NCBI GenBank assembly: GCA_009886035.1
Contig: VFJN01000035.1
Location: forward strand, 1 to 48,675
Direction: 5' to 3'
Source of the DNA: Actinomycetota bacterium
GTDB lineage: Bacteria; Actinomycetota; Acidimicrobiia; Acidimicrobiales; VFJN01
DNA: 48,675 nt
The position numbers and the translations under genes are program-made. Shown here in pieces: positions 24,844 through 32,916 of this stretch (position 1 is the stretch's first letter; the number at the start of each line of letters is the position of its first letter). Below the pieces are notes generated by a model. It saw nothing but the letters and a program-made list of their open reading frames with translations. It was not told the DNA's origin and made no database searches.

Positions 24844-25650
24844 GTGGACGACCGCCCAATCGGGATGTTCGACAGCGGCTTCGGCGGCCTCACCGTCGCT
24901 CGGGCCCTCATCGACCTCCTGCCCGCCGAACACCTCGTGTATCTGGGCGACACCGGCCGCTACCCCTACGGTCCTCGCCCCCAGGCCGAGGTGCGGGGCT
25001 TCGCCCGTCAGATCATCGAGTACCTCGTGCAGCAGCACGGCGTGAAACTGGTGATCGTGGCCTGCAATACCGCCGCCGCCACCGGTCTGGCCGAACTGCA
25101 AGAGGATGTTGACGTGCCGCTGATCGGCGTGATTGAGCCCGGGGTGCGGTCGCTGGCCTTGGCCACCCAGAGCGGCCGGGTAGGGGTGATTGGGACGGCG
25201 GGCACGGTGGCCTCCGGTGCCTATCAAGACGCCGTGGCCACCCTGGCGGGGGACCTCGAACTCACGAGTGCCGCCTGTCCGGGGTTGGTGGAGTTTGTGG
25301 AGCGCGGTGACACCCAAAGCGACGAGGTGGCGCGGTTGGCGGAGCGGTTGCTGGCCCCATTGCGGGAGGCCAGGGTGGATGCGCTCCTGCTCGGCTGCAC
25401 CCACTATCCATTCCTGGCCCGCGTTCTGAGCGATGTGATGGGCCGTGATGTGGTGCTCGTGTCCTCGGCCGACGAAACCGCCTTCGAGGTTCGTCGCCGA
25501 TTGGAGGGAACCGCCTTGGCTCGTCTGCCCTCGTCAGGTCCGGGCCATCACCGCTGGTTTTCGAGTGGCGATGTGGCCTGGTTTCAGGAATTGGGCCGAA
25601 CGCTGTTGGGCCCGGAACTCGCCGAGGTGCACCCCGTCACCTGGGACTAA
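24844..25650 (+). CDS. murI: Glutamate racemase
   Basis: A 268-residue cofactor-independent racemase that makes D-glutamate for peptidoglycan. It has [25 protein letters not shown] and the two catalytic cysteines Cys74 (VACNTAA) and Cys185 (GCTHYPFL). The GTG start gives the usual N-terminus ahead of the conserved FDSG. rph follows 26 nt later; murI-rph-rdgB is a common actinobacterial order. Confidence 0.95.
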   Translation: MDDRPIGMFDSGFGGLTVARALIDLLPAEHLVYLGDTGRYPYGPRPQAEVRGFARQIIEYLVQQHGVKLVIVACNTAAATGLAELQEDVDVPLIGVIEPGVRSLALATQSGRVGVIGTAGTVASGAYQDAVATLAGDLELTSAACPGLVEFVERGDTQSDEVARLAERLLAPLREARVDALLLGCTHYPFLARVLSDVMGRDVVLVSSADETAFEVRRRLEGTALARLPSSGPGHHRWFSSGDVAWFQELGRTLLGPELAEVHPVTWD

Positions 25651-25676
25651 CGCCCGGAGCCTGCGAGGATACGAAC

Positions 25677-26417
25677 ATGTCTGCTTCCCGCCCCGACGGT
25701 CGTGCCGTCGATGAACTGCGCCCCATCACCTTCGAACGGGACTTTACCGCCATGGCGGCGGGGTCCTGTCTCATCAGTTTCGGCAACACCCGGGTGCTGT
25801 GCACAGCCTCGGTGGACGACGACGTGCCGCGCTGGATGCGGGGCAAGGGCAAGGGTTGGGTAACGGCAGAGTATTCGATGCTCCCGGGGGCCTCGCCGGA
25901 GCGAATCCGCCGAGAGGTGAAAGACGGCAAGCCCTCCGGACGCACGCAGGAGATCCAGCGTCTGATCGGCCGGGCCCTTCGTTCGGTGTGCGACATGGCG
26001 GCGCTGGGGGAGCGGCAGGTCATCGTGGATTGTGATGTGCTCCAAGCCGACGGTGGCACCCGTACCGCATCGATTTGCGGTGGCTACATCGCCCTGCACG
26101 ACGCGCTCGAGCGTCTCGTGCTGGCGGGCACCATCAAGGCCAACCCGCTGCAAGCATTGTGCGCCGCGATTTCGGTGGGCGTCGTGCACGGGGTGCCGGT
26201 GTTGGACCTCCCCTACATCGAGGACTCGACGGCCGACACAGACATGAACGTGGTGATGACGTCTCTCGGCGGGTTCGTGGAGGTGCAGGGAACCGCTGAG
26301 GGCGCCCCCTTCTCTCGGGCCGAACTCGATTCGCTGCTGGGCCTAGCCACCGCTGGCATCGAGGAGATCTTCGCCTTGCAGCGGGAGTTGCTCAGCGTGC
26401 CCCCCGCCCCTCGCTGA
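25677..26417 (+). CDS. rph: Ribonuclease PH
   Basis: A 246-residue phosphorolytic 3'-5' exoribonuclease that trims tRNA precursors. Several features match bacterial RNase PH across its length: [19 protein letters not shown], the phosphate-site region [35 protein letters not shown] and [19 protein letters not shown]. Its TGA overlaps the rdgB ATG by 1 nt. No tRNA gene in this window encodes CCA, so end maturation depends on trimming and CCA addition. Confidence 0.96.
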   Translation: MSASRPDGRAVDELRPITFERDFTAMAAGSCLISFGNTRVLCTASVDDDVPRWMRGKGKGWVTAEYSMLPGASPERIRREVKDGKPSGRTQEIQRLIGRALRSVCDMAALGERQVIVDCDVLQADGGTRTASICGGYIALHDALERLVLAGTIKANPLQALCAAISVGVVHGVPVLDLPYIEDSTADTDMNVVMTSLGGFVEVQGTAEGAPFSRAELDSLLGLATAGIEEIFALQRELLSVPPAPR

Positions 26418-26968
26418 TGCGCCTCTGGTTGGCCACCGGTAACGCCCACAAAGTGGGCGAGGTGCAGGAGATCCTGGGCGACCGCTACGTGGTGGTGGCC
26501 TCCGACACCGGCGCCGAGGAGAGCGGTGTCACCTTCGAGGCCAACGCCTTGCTCAAGGCCCGTGCGTTGGTGGCCATCGTCGGCGAGGTGGCCCTGGCCG
26601 ACGACTCGGGGATCGAGATCGATCACCTTCAGGGCGGGCCGGGCATTCACTCGGCGCGCTGGACTACCGAGGGGGACTGGATCCCCCGGGTCCTTCGCGA
26701 ACTCGACGGGGAGCCCCCCGAGGCGCGGGGCTGTCGCTACGTGTGCGCGGCGGCGGCCGTCTGGCCCGATGGCCGGGAGGTGGCGGTGCGGGGCGAGGTA
26801 GAGGGGCGAATCGTTCAGGCCCCCCGGGGCGCGGGCGGTTTCGGCTACGACCCGATCGTGGCCCCCCTTGAGGGCGACGGTCGCACCTTCGCTGAGATGA
26901 CAGCGCCGGAAAAGCACGCCATCAGTCACCGGTCCCGGGCCTTCGGAAAACTGGCCCTTCTTCTCTAG
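26417..26968 (+). CDS. rdgB: RdgB/HAM1 family non-canonical purine NTP pyrophosphatase
   Basis: A 183-residue ITPase family enzyme that removes dITP and XTP from the nucleotide pool. The start LWLATGNAHKVGEVQEIL holds the phosphate-binding Thr/Asn/Lys, and ADDSGIEIDHLQGGPGIHSARW the metal-binding Asp and specificity pocket; FGYDPIVAP and SHRSRAFGKL close it. Slightly shorter than the E. coli enzyme. It shares one base with the rph stop. Confidence 0.95.
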   Translation: MRLWLATGNAHKVGEVQEILGDRYVVVASDTGAEESGVTFEANALLKARALVAIVGEVALADDSGIEIDHLQGGPGIHSARWTTEGDWIPRVLRELDGEPPEARGCRYVCAAAAVWPDGREVAVRGEVEGRIVQAPRGAGGFGYDPIVAPLEGDGRTFAEMTAPEKHAISHRSRAFGKLALLL

Positions 26969-26972
26969 GGCG

Positions 26973-27008
26973 GCCCGCGGCCCCGGCCGGGGTGCTGGGC
27001 CGGCGGGG
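26973..27008. terminator. GC-rich inverted repeats between convergent rdgB and the aldolase-like gene
   Basis: CCCCGGCCGGGG plus outer GGCCC/GGGCC pairs form a strong hairpin in the 42-nt gap. No T run; probably a bidirectional transcription block. Confidence 0.4.
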
Positions 27009-27010
27009 CG

Positions 27011-28015
27011 CTACCAGCCCCGCAGATCCACGTCCCACTCCTCGAGGACCTCGTCGCCGTCGATGAGGTGAAGGCGCTCGTGTTGCGAAACGGTGGGGTC
27101 GACGTGGGCGGGAATCACCCGCACGCGGTCGCCAACCCGTACGGGGGAACCCTCGGGGATCCCCACGGTGATGTGCTCGTCGGACACGAACCAGATCGGC
27201 CCCACCTCGACGGCGGTGGGATCGCCGTGGTCCATGCCAAAGGCTTTGAGCCCGGCATCGAGTACGGCCCATCCCTTAGCCGAGATCGAGATCACGGTGG
27301 TGTTCACGAACAGCGCCTGGGCAAATGCCGGGGCGTGGGGCGCGTATTCGGTGTCCATGAGGCAGTAGGAGCCCGCCTGCAGTTCGGTCACCCAGGTATT
27401 CGTGTCCCAGGTGCCCGTGCCGCCGCCCGACACCACATCGCCGCCCACGACCGCGTGGGCATCGAGGAGCAACGCCATGGATCGCTCCACCAGTTGGGCT
27501 TTGCTGTCGCCGGGTTCACGCATGAGGTGTCCCTCGTAGCCCATCACCCCGCGCACGGTCAGACCATCGGCGCGGGCGAGGTCGGCGAGTCGACCGGCAT
27601 CGCTCGGGTCGCAACCGCCGCGAGGGAGACCCACTTCCACGTCGATGAGCACCTCCGCGACCCCGGCGGCGACGGCGGCGGCAATGGTGGCCTCGGAGTC
27701 CACCGCCACGGTGATGCGCGCCGCTCCGGCGCGGATAGCAGGGGTGAGGCGGTGCAGGTCGAGGCTTTCGTTGGCCAGGAGCAGGTCATCGCCCAAACCG
27801 GCGTCGGCCATCCCCACCATTTCCCGCACGGTGGCGCAACAAAACGCCGTGTGACCCTGGGCTGCGAGGCGGGCCGCCAGCGCCGTGGACTTGAAGGCCT
27901 TCACGTGGGGGCGCAGCGTCTGGCCCGGCCACCGGGCGGCCATGGTGGCCACATTGTGGTCAAAGGCCGTGATGTCCACGAGCAGCGCAGGGGTGGGGAG
28001 GTCGTGGACCTTCAC
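27011..28015 (-). CDS. Fold-type III PLP enzyme, D-threonine aldolase / D-serine dehydratase-like
   Basis: A 334-residue alanine-racemase-fold enzyme. PTPALLVDI begins the barrel; HVKAFKS carries the PLP lysine (Lys42); VMGYEGHLM and SGGGTGTWD fit the cofactor phosphate site. Near the C-terminus His-Val-Asp (IPAHVDPTV) matches the metal ligands of D-threonine aldolase. The reaction may be cleavage of D-threonine-like beta-hydroxy amino acids or dehydration of D-serine; sequence alone does not decide. The GTG start lies 7 nt after a TAGCGT box. Transcribed alone. Confidence 0.85.
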   Translation of the reverse strand: MKVHDLPTPALLVDITAFDHNVATMAARWPGQTLRPHVKAFKSTALAARLAAQGHTAFCCATVREMVGMADAGLGDDLLLANESLDLHRLTPAIRAGAARITVAVDSEATIAAAVAAGVAEVLIDVEVGLPRGGCDPSDAGRLADLARADGLTVRGVMGYEGHLMREPGDSKAQLVERSMALLLDAHAVVGGDVVSGGGTGTWDTNTWVTELQAGSYCLMDTEYAPHAPAFAQALFVNTTVISISAKGWAVLDAGLKAFGMDHGDPTAVEVGPIWFVSDEHITVGIPEGSPVRVGDRVRVIPAHVDPTVSQHERLHLIDGDEVLEEWDVDLRGW

Positions 28016-28022
28016 CGGGCGA

Positions 28023-28028
28023 ACGCTA
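28023..28028 (-). promoter_or_regulatory. -10-like TAGCGT before the aldolase-like gene
   Basis: On the minus strand, TAGCGT is 7 nt before the GTG at 28015. It lies 20 nt past the 3' end of tRNA-Leu, transcribed in the same direction. Confidence 0.45.
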
Positions 28029-28047
28029 GCAAATCACTATCGGCGGG

Positions 28048-28132
28048 TGCACCAGGTGGGATTCGAACCCACACGAGCGTTAGCTCACAAGGACCTAAAC
28101 CTTGCGCGGCTGCCAGATTACGCCACTGGTGC
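28048..28132 (-). tRNA. tRNA-Leu (anticodon UAG)
   Basis: An 85-nt class II tRNA: acceptor GCACCAG with CTGGTGC, anticodon stem CAAGG/CCTTG around TTTAGGT (UAG), a long variable arm and T arm GGTTCGAATCC. CCA is not encoded. A minus-strand TACCAT (28147-28142) lies 9 nt upstream of the 5' end. Confidence 0.96.
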
Positions 28133-28176
28133 GACCAGCCAATGGTAGAGCGCGTGGGGGTACGGCCTCGCACCGC

Positions 28177-28182
28177 TAACCT
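28177..28182 (+). promoter_or_regulatory. -10-like TAACCT before the first clpP
   Basis: TAACCT ends 7 nt before the GTG at 28190, with no ribosome site between. Confidence 0.45.
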
Positions 28183-28189
28183 CATCCTC

Positions 28190-28792
28190 GTGAGCCACGA
28201 CCAATCCTTCCCCCCGATGCCCCGCGCTCAAAGTGCGATGGGCAACCCCACCTCTGAGATTTACAACCGTCTCCTGAAAGACCGGATCATCATCCTGGGG
28301 ACCGATGTGAACGACGACATCGCCAATATCATCTGCGCCCAGATGCTCTACCTCGAAGGCGAGGACGACAAAGACATCTGGCTCTACGTGAACAGCCCCG
28401 GCGGCTCGGTCACCGCCGGCATGGCGATCTACGACACCATGCAGTTCATCAAGCCCGACGTGGCCACGATCTGCATGGGCCTGGCCGCGTCGATGGGCCA
28501 GTTCCTGCTGTGCGCCGGCGCCGAAGGCAAACGCTTCGCCCTGCCCCACGCCCGCATCATGATGCACCAACCGTCCGGCGGGGTGCGGGGTCAGGCCAGC
28601 GACATCGCTATCCAGGCTGAGCAACTGATCTACATCAAGGGGCTGATGGCCGAACGGATCGCCTTCCATACCGGTCAGCCGGTGGAGCAGATCGAGGCCG
28701 ACTCCGAGCGAGATCGTTGGTTCACCGCCCCGCAGGCCAAGGAGTACGGGATCATCGATCACGTCTCCACGAAACGCGGGGAGTCCTTCTAG
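28190..28792 (+). CDS. clpP: ATP-dependent Clp protease proteolytic subunit, copy 1
   Basis: A 200-residue ClpP. The triad is Ser101 (GLAASMGQF), His126 (MMHQPSGG) and Asp175 (ERDRW), with the 25- and 49-residue spacings of E. coli ClpP. The N-terminal propeptide-like segment rich in Pro is short. GTG at 28190 is favoured by the promoter spacing; ATG at 28217 would also leave a complete domain. This copy stands alone, about 9 kb from the tig-clpP-clpX operon. In actinobacteria two ClpPs usually form one mixed barrel, so it probably pairs with the second copy. It converges with and overlaps the next gene. Confidence 0.95.
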   Translation: MSHDQSFPPMPRAQSAMGNPTSEIYNRLLKDRIIILGTDVNDDIANIICAQMLYLEGEDDKDIWLYVNSPGGSVTAGMAIYDTMQFIKPDVATICMGLAASMGQFLLCAGAEGKRFALPHARIMMHQPSGGVRGQASDIAIQAEQLIYIKGLMAERIAFHTGQPVEQIEADSERDRWFTAPQAKEYGIIDHVSTKRGESF

Positions 28793-29214
28793 CCCGCCGG
28801 GCAACCCGCCGTGGCGAATGTCTCCAAGGCCGCCGCCGCCGCTGGCACTTTGGGGTGGTCGGTGGTCACGGCTTGGAAGGTGGCGGTGAGGTTACGCGCA
28901 TCGGTTCCGGGGCCGAGGGCAGCCACGCCGTCGATGAGGGCCTGCACGTAGTCGATCTCCACCTGGAGGTCGTCGCGAATTTCGCTGGGCGCGTCGGCTT
29001 TGAGTTCGCCGAGGTCCAGGCGGGCGGTGCGGAGTCGGTCGAGGGCGTCGGTGGCGTCGGTGGGGTTGAAGCCTTCGAAAACGGTGCGGTACTGCTGGCC
29101 GTTCGTGAGCGTGTTGCAGAACGCGTCGGTATCCCCCCCGTCGCTCGTGCAGGAGGCGAGGGCCGTGACCAGGAGTAGCAGCAGTAGCGGCCCCCGGCGG
29201 GCGGGCCTGTTCAT
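28789..29214 (-). CDS. Small secreted lipoprotein, function unknown
   Basis: A 141-residue protein with a basic N-terminus, a Leu-rich signal and the lipobox Leu-Ala-Ser-Cys22, so it is probably lipidated and held on the outer face of the membrane. The mature part is predicted mostly helical, with an early Cys and a late Cys that might pair; no family was recognised. Its ATG overlaps the rpe stop as ATGA, so the two are coupled. Its stop shares CTAG with the convergent clpP stop. Confidence 0.75.
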   Translation of the reverse strand: MNRPARRGPLLLLLLVTALASCTSDGGDTDAFCNTLTNGQQYRTVFEGFNPTDATDALDRLRTARLDLGELKADAPSEIRDDLQVEIDYVQALIDGVAALGPGTDARNLTATFQAVTTDHPKVPAAAAALETFATAGCPAG

Positions 29215-29906
29215 TGACGGGTGGATTCAGCGATCTGACGCAGTTGGCTCACGGCGTGGGTCAGACCCTCGGGGTCGCGGTAGAGGGCCGAGCCGGCCAC
29301 GAGAACATTGGCGCCCGCCGCCGCTGCCGCCTCGATGGTGTTCGGACCGATGCCACCGTCCACCTCAATGTCCACGTCGTGGCCGCCCTCCAGCACCATT
29401 CGCCGCACCTCGGCGATCTTCGGTTCCATCGTGGGGATATACGCCTGCCCCCCGAAGCCCGGATTCACCGTCATCACCAGGACGAGGTCCACGAGGTCCA
29501 GCACGTCGGTCAGCACCACCGCCGGCGTGGCCGGATTGAGCGCCACCGCCGCCCCGACTCCCAGTCCGGCGATGTGGCTCAGGGTTCGATGCAGGTGCAC
29601 ACAGGCTTCGGCGTGCACGATGATCAAGCCGCATCCGGCGTCCACGTAGCGGCTCGCCAAGTTGTCGGGTTGCTCCACCATCAGGTGGGCCTCGAAGAGA
29701 ACCGAGGCATGGGGACGGCAGGCGGCAATCACCTCGGGCCCGAAGGTGAGGTTTGGCACGAAACGCCCATCCATCACGTCCCACTGGATGCGGTCCACGC
29801 CCGCCGCTTCCAGGGCGGCGACCTCCTCGCCGAGTTTGGCGAAGTCGGCGGGGAGCACGCTGGGGGCGATCTCGATGGGCCGGTCGGTTCCAGGGTGGTC
29901 ACTCAT
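29211..29906 (-). CDS. rpe: Ribulose-phosphate 3-epimerase
   Basis: A 231-residue TIM-barrel enzyme interconverting ribulose-5- and xylulose-5-phosphate in the pentose phosphate pathway. IEIAPSVLPADFAKLGEEV, DVMDGRFVPNLTFG (metal and catalytic Asp), VMTVNPGFGGQ and EVDGGIGPNT are intact. The ATG at 29906 has GGAG 3 nt upstream; the ATG at 29915 is an alternative. Coupled to the downstream lipoprotein gene. Confidence 0.95.
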   Translation of the reverse strand: MSDHPGTDRPIEIAPSVLPADFAKLGEEVAALEAAGVDRIQWDVMDGRFVPNLTFGPEVIAACRPHASVLFEAHLMVEQPDNLASRYVDAGCGLIIVHAEACVHLHRTLSHIAGLGVGAAVALNPATPAVVLTDVLDLVDLVLVMTVNPGFGGQAYIPTMEPKIAEVRRMVLEGGHDVDIEVDGGIGPNTIEAAAAAGANVLVAGSALYRDPEGLTHAVSQLRQIAESTRQ

Positions 29907-29929
29907 CGGCTCCATCCTCGCGCGCCGCC

Positions 29930-29935
29930 TAGGGT
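29930..29935 (+). promoter_or_regulatory. -10-like TAGGGT before the RNA methyltransferase
   Basis: TAGGGT ends 6 nt before the GTG at 29942. The divergent rpe start is only about 24 nt away on the other strand. Confidence 0.45.
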
Positions 29936-29941
29936 TCGCGA

Positions 29942-31123
29942 GTGCACAATGTCACTCTGGAGATCACGGGGATGGTGGCCGGGGGTGATGGGATGGCCCG
30001 CGATGAGAACGGCCGGGTCACCTTCGTCACCGGCGGGCTGCCCGGTGAGCGGGTTGCGGTGGATATCCATCAAACCAAAAAAGACTTCGCCCGGGGCACG
30101 GTGACCCAGGTGATCGAGCCCTCGGCCGACCGCGTGGCCGAGCCCTGTCGCTTTGTGGCGGCGGGCTGTGGGGGCTGCGACTGGCAACACATCGAGGCCA
30201 CCGCTCAGCGGCGCCTCAAAGCGGCCTTGGTCGCCGATGCCCTCCGGCGGCAGGCGCACCAGGAGATCGAGATCGGCCTCGGGCCCGATCTTCCCGCCAC
30301 GGGGTATCGCACCTCGGTCCGAGGGGTGGCCGTGGACGGACGTTTCGGATTTCGGCCGCGGTCGTCCCACGCGGTGGTCCCGGTGGACCCCTGCCTCGTG
30401 GTGCACCCGCTGCTGGCCGAACTGATCGCCCACGGGCGCTTCCCCGATGGCGAGGTGTTGCTGCGGGCCGGCGCGCGCACCGGCGATCGACTCGTGGTGG
30501 TCAGCCAGGATGACGACCGCACCTCTGTGCCCGACGGGGTGCGGGTGGTGACCGATGGGGAACTGAAGGCGGGCCAGCGGGCTTGGTATTTCGAGGAGGT
30601 GGCCGGGCGGCGTTGGCGGATTTCGGCCCGCTCGTTTTTCCAGTCTCGGCCCGACGGTGCCGAGGCGCTGGTGGCGGCGGTGGGCGCAGCCCTGGACGGC
30701 GTGGCCGATGGGGGTCACCTGGTTGACCTTTACGGCGGGGTGGGGCTCTTGGCGGGCGCGCTGCCCACCTCGGGGCCGGTCACCCTGGTGGAGATCGGAG
30801 CGTCGTCGGTGGCCGATGCCCGGGTGAATCTTGCTGATAAGGGAGTGAGAATCGTTAAAACCGACGTCGATCACTGGGGTGCCGGGCGCGCCGAGGTGGT
30901 GGTGGCCGATCCGCCCCGGGCCGGACTGGGGGCGAGAGGGGTGGCCAAGGTGGCGGCCACCCAGGCCGGTCGATTGGCCCTGATCAGCTGCGATCCGGCG
31001 TCGTTCGGCCGGGATGTTCGCCTGCTGGCCGAGGCGGGGTACGCACTCCGCCATGCTGAGTTGATCGACCTTTTTCCCCACACATCCCACGTCGAGGTCG
31101 TCTCGCGGTTTGATCATGTCTGA
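29942..31123 (+). CDS. TrmA/RumA-family RNA (uracil-C5) methyltransferase
   Basis: A 393-residue methyltransferase. An N-terminal TRAM domain (about 1-60) binds RNA, then Cys69, Cys76 and Cys79 with a later Cys (VDPCLVV) fit the 4Fe-4S site of RumA-like enzymes. The SAM domain has LVDLYGGVGLLAGAL, VVADPPRAGLG and the catalytic Cys in ISCDPASFGRD. It probably makes 5-methyluridine in 23S rRNA or tRNA; the site is not readable. The stop overlaps the start of the sigma factor gene by 8 nt. Confidence 0.9.
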   Translation: MHNVTLEITGMVAGGDGMARDENGRVTFVTGGLPGERVAVDIHQTKKDFARGTVTQVIEPSADRVAEPCRFVAAGCGGCDWQHIEATAQRRLKAALVADALRRQAHQEIEIGLGPDLPATGYRTSVRGVAVDGRFGFRPRSSHAVVPVDPCLVVHPLLAELIAHGRFPDGEVLLRAGARTGDRLVVVSQDDDRTSVPDGVRVVTDGELKAGQRAWYFEEVAGRRWRISARSFFQSRPDGAEALVAAVGAALDGVADGGHLVDLYGGVGLLAGALPTSGPVTLVEIGASSVADARVNLADKGVRIVKTDVDHWGAGRAEVVVADPPRAGLGARGVAKVAATQAGRLALISCDPASFGRDVRLLAEAGYALRHAELIDLFPHTSHVEVVSRFDHV

Positions 31124-31754
31124 GCTCGGGTCATCCGGACATGGGGTCGGCTCCGAATCACCGGATGTGACGCGGCCCCCTACTCTCAGCGCCAGCAGCG
31201 ATGCCGTTCTGGTGGTCGGTATCTCGCGTTACAGCCAGGAGGCGTTAGCCGAGGCCTACCGGCGTCATGCCGGAGCTGTCTTTGCTCTGGCTCGGCGCCT
31301 GCTGGTGGATGCCACCCTGGCGGAGGAGGTCGTGCAGGAGGTGTTCCTGAGGCTCTGGAACCAGCCCGACAAGTTTGATCCGGATCGAGGGTCACTGCGG
31401 TCGTTTTTGCTCTCGCAATGCCACGGCCGGTCAGTCGATCTGCTGCGGTCGGAGACATCTCGTCGATCGCGCGAGGAGCGTGATGCCCGTCGCACGGCGG
31501 AGTCGGGCTACGACCTCGAGCACGAGGTGGTGGATCTGCTCCTTGCGGATCAAGTGCAAGGGGCCCTCGCCGGGTTGTCGGAGATGGAACGGACGGCTAT
31601 CTCCCTCGCTTACTTCGGTGGGCACACCTACCGGGAAGTAGCCGAACTGCTCGACCAGCCGGAGGGCACCGTGAAGAGTCGCATTCGTTCCGGGCTCAAG
31701 CGGCTGAGAAGCGAACTTGTGACCGCTGGGGTGGGGGGGTGGACCGGTGAGTGA
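31116..31754 (+). CDS. ECF sigma factor, SigK-like
   Basis: A 212-residue extracytoplasmic-function sigma factor. Region 2 runs from about residue 45 (YRRHAGAVFALARRLL to VVQEVFLRLW), the linker has DRGSLRSFLLSQCHGRSVD, and region 4 ends with YREVAELLDQPEGTVKSRIR, its helix-turn-helix. The first 40 residues are a variable extension. The next gene overlaps by 8 nt and encodes its likely anti-sigma factor. Start at ATG 31116; TTG at 31110 is possible. Confidence 0.93.
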   Translation: MSELGSSGHGVGSESPDVTRPPTLSASSDAVLVVGISRYSQEALAEAYRRHAGAVFALARRLLVDATLAEEVVQEVFLRLWNQPDKFDPDRGSLRSFLLSQCHGRSVDLLRSETSRRSREERDARRTAESGYDLEHEVVDLLLADQVQGALAGLSEMERTAISLAYFGGHTYREVAELLDQPEGTVKSRIRSGLKRLRSELVTAGVGGWTGE

Positions 31755-32475
31755 CGCCCGCCACGAGGACATCGAGGCTCTCCTCGGCGTGTATGCCCTC
31801 CACTCCGTCGACGAGGCGGAGCGACGGCTGGTCCATGACCATCTCGATGACTGCCTGCGTTGCGCTCAGGAGGTGCTCGGCTATCAGGAGGTCGCCGCCC
31901 TGTTGGGCCAGTCGGGCGGGGATGCCCCGACTGGGTTGTGGGAACGCATTGCCGGTGAACTTGAGGAAGCCCCGCCGCCCCTGCGCTTGGGGGTGATGCC
32001 GATGGCGGCGGCCGCTGAACGCCGCGAGCGCCGGGGGTCGAGCCGGGTGGCGCTGGCGGCCATGGGCATTGCCGCTGCCGTGGTGATCGGGTTTATGGGT
32101 TCGGTGGTGGTCCAACAGGACGCCCGGATCCAGGGCCTGGAGTCGGCGCGGCCGGATGTGCCCATCACGGCGACGAGCGTCGCCGCTTTGTCCTCCGCCG
32201 ACGAAACGATGACGGTGGATGCGGTGCTGTTGTCGAACGGGACGGGCTATCTCCTCGCCGAGGACCTCCCGGTCCTGACCCAGCAGGAGACGTATCAGTT
32301 GTGGGGAGTAACTGATGCTGGGGTGATTTCTCTGGGTCTGCTGGGAGCGGACCCAGCCCAGGGGATGGCGTTCCAGGCGGGAGATCACGTCACTGGTCTG
32401 GCGATCACCCAGGAGAAGGCCGGCGGTGTGGCGAAGTCGGAAAACAGCGCCGTGGTGTCGGGCACCTTCGACTGA
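31747..32475 (+). CDS. Anti-sigma factor, RskA family
   Basis: A 242-residue membrane protein. The cytoplasmic part carries the zinc anti-sigma motif His-x3-Cys-x2-Cys (HLDDCLRC, near residue 33), one transmembrane helix lies near 100-120, and the outer part ends in the RskA C-terminal domain (GYLLAEDLPVLTQQETYQLW). It should hold the preceding sigma factor at the membrane until a surface signal triggers proteolysis. GTG start overlaps the sigma gene stop. Confidence 0.92.
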   Translation: MSDARHEDIEALLGVYALHSVDEAERRLVHDHLDDCLRCAQEVLGYQEVAALLGQSGGDAPTGLWERIAGELEEAPPPLRLGVMPMAAAAERRERRGSSRVALAAMGIAAAVVIGFMGSVVVQQDARIQGLESARPDVPITATSVAALSSADETMTVDAVLLSNGTGYLLAEDLPVLTQQETYQLWGVTDAGVISLGLLGADPAQGMAFQAGDHVTGLAITQEKAGGVAKSENSAVVSGTFD

Positions 32476-32481
32476 CGCCGT

Positions 32482-32517
32482 CGAACCGGCCGGGGCCTTG
32501 CCCTACCGGGGCCTTCG
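32482..32517. repeat. Repeat copy A, about 36 nt, flanking the GT-C gene
   Basis: It begins CGAACCGGCCGG and ends with CCTTGCCCTACCGGGGCCTTCG-type sequence (last 22 nt at 32496-32517). The second copy at 34649-34683 matches it with one single-base gap and a few substitutions, and the last 22 nt differ at one base only. Confidence 0.75.
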
Positions 32518-32530
32518 TCACCGAAGGCCC
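32509..32530. terminator. Hairpin after the anti-sigma gene
   Basis: GGGCCTTCG (32509-32517) pairs perfectly with CGAAGGCCC (32522-32530) around a 4-nt loop. Placed 34 nt after the stop, it may be a terminator, although no T tract follows. Confidence 0.5.
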
Positions 32531-32610
32531 TGCGGGTTCCGACGCACTCCGAAGGCGTTGGAGGGGCACCTAGGGCTAAATCAGAGGCAGATCCGGGGAT
32601 GTTCCGCAGA

Positions 32611-32834
32611 TCAGGAGAGGATCTCGCCCTCGATGCTGTCGTCATCGTCGGGATCGGTGTCGGTCGAGATGATCGCCGCCCTGATGCGATCCACGGGGGG
32701 TACGGACCGGCGGATGCGATGTCGATCAGGACCTGAACAGCCTTGTCTGTGTTGTCGATGAAGAGTTCGTGAGCGCCCGTGAGAGCCCGGGGGTGACGCT
32801 CAGGTTGGAGCGACGCACGCAGGACGACTTCCAC
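32611..32834 (-). pseudogene. Possible frameshifted small ORF
   Basis: From a GTG at 32834 the frame reads protein-like sequence including ELFIDNTDKAVQVLIDIASA. At a run of six G on the plus strand (32695-32700) it becomes arbitrary, while the adjacent frame continues DRIRAAIISTDTDPDDDDS and stops at 32611. A one-base change in the run would join them into a protein of about 74 residues with an acidic tail. No family recognised. It may be a decayed gene, a sequencing error or chance. Confidence 0.3.
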
Positions 32835-32866
32835 GCTGGGTGGTCTCGGTATCTCGAGGACCGGCG

Positions 32867-32872
32867 TATGAT
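32867..32872 (+). promoter_or_regulatory. -10-like TATGAT before the GT-C-like gene
   Basis: TATGAT is close to the consensus -10 and 44 nt before the ATG at 32917. A ribosome site AAGGAG (32901-32906) lies in the leader, unlike the leaderless arrangement of most operon heads here. Confidence 0.45.
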
Positions 32873-32916
32873 GTGCGGGCTCTGGTCACCTGGGGGCCGG
32901 AAGGAGTGTGCGCACG

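Larger units (their letters stand above)
32476..32610. other. Spacer after the anti-sigma gene
   Basis: Apart from the repeat at 32482-32517 and the hairpin at 32509-32530, nothing coding is supported here. Confidence 0.5.

Noticed and set aside
27068-28189. Long N-terminal extension of clpP copy 1 through the tRNA-Leu gene
   Set aside because: The open frame runs antisense through the aldolase-like gene and across tRNA-Leu; the GTG at 28190 gives a normal ClpP with a promoter box at the right distance.
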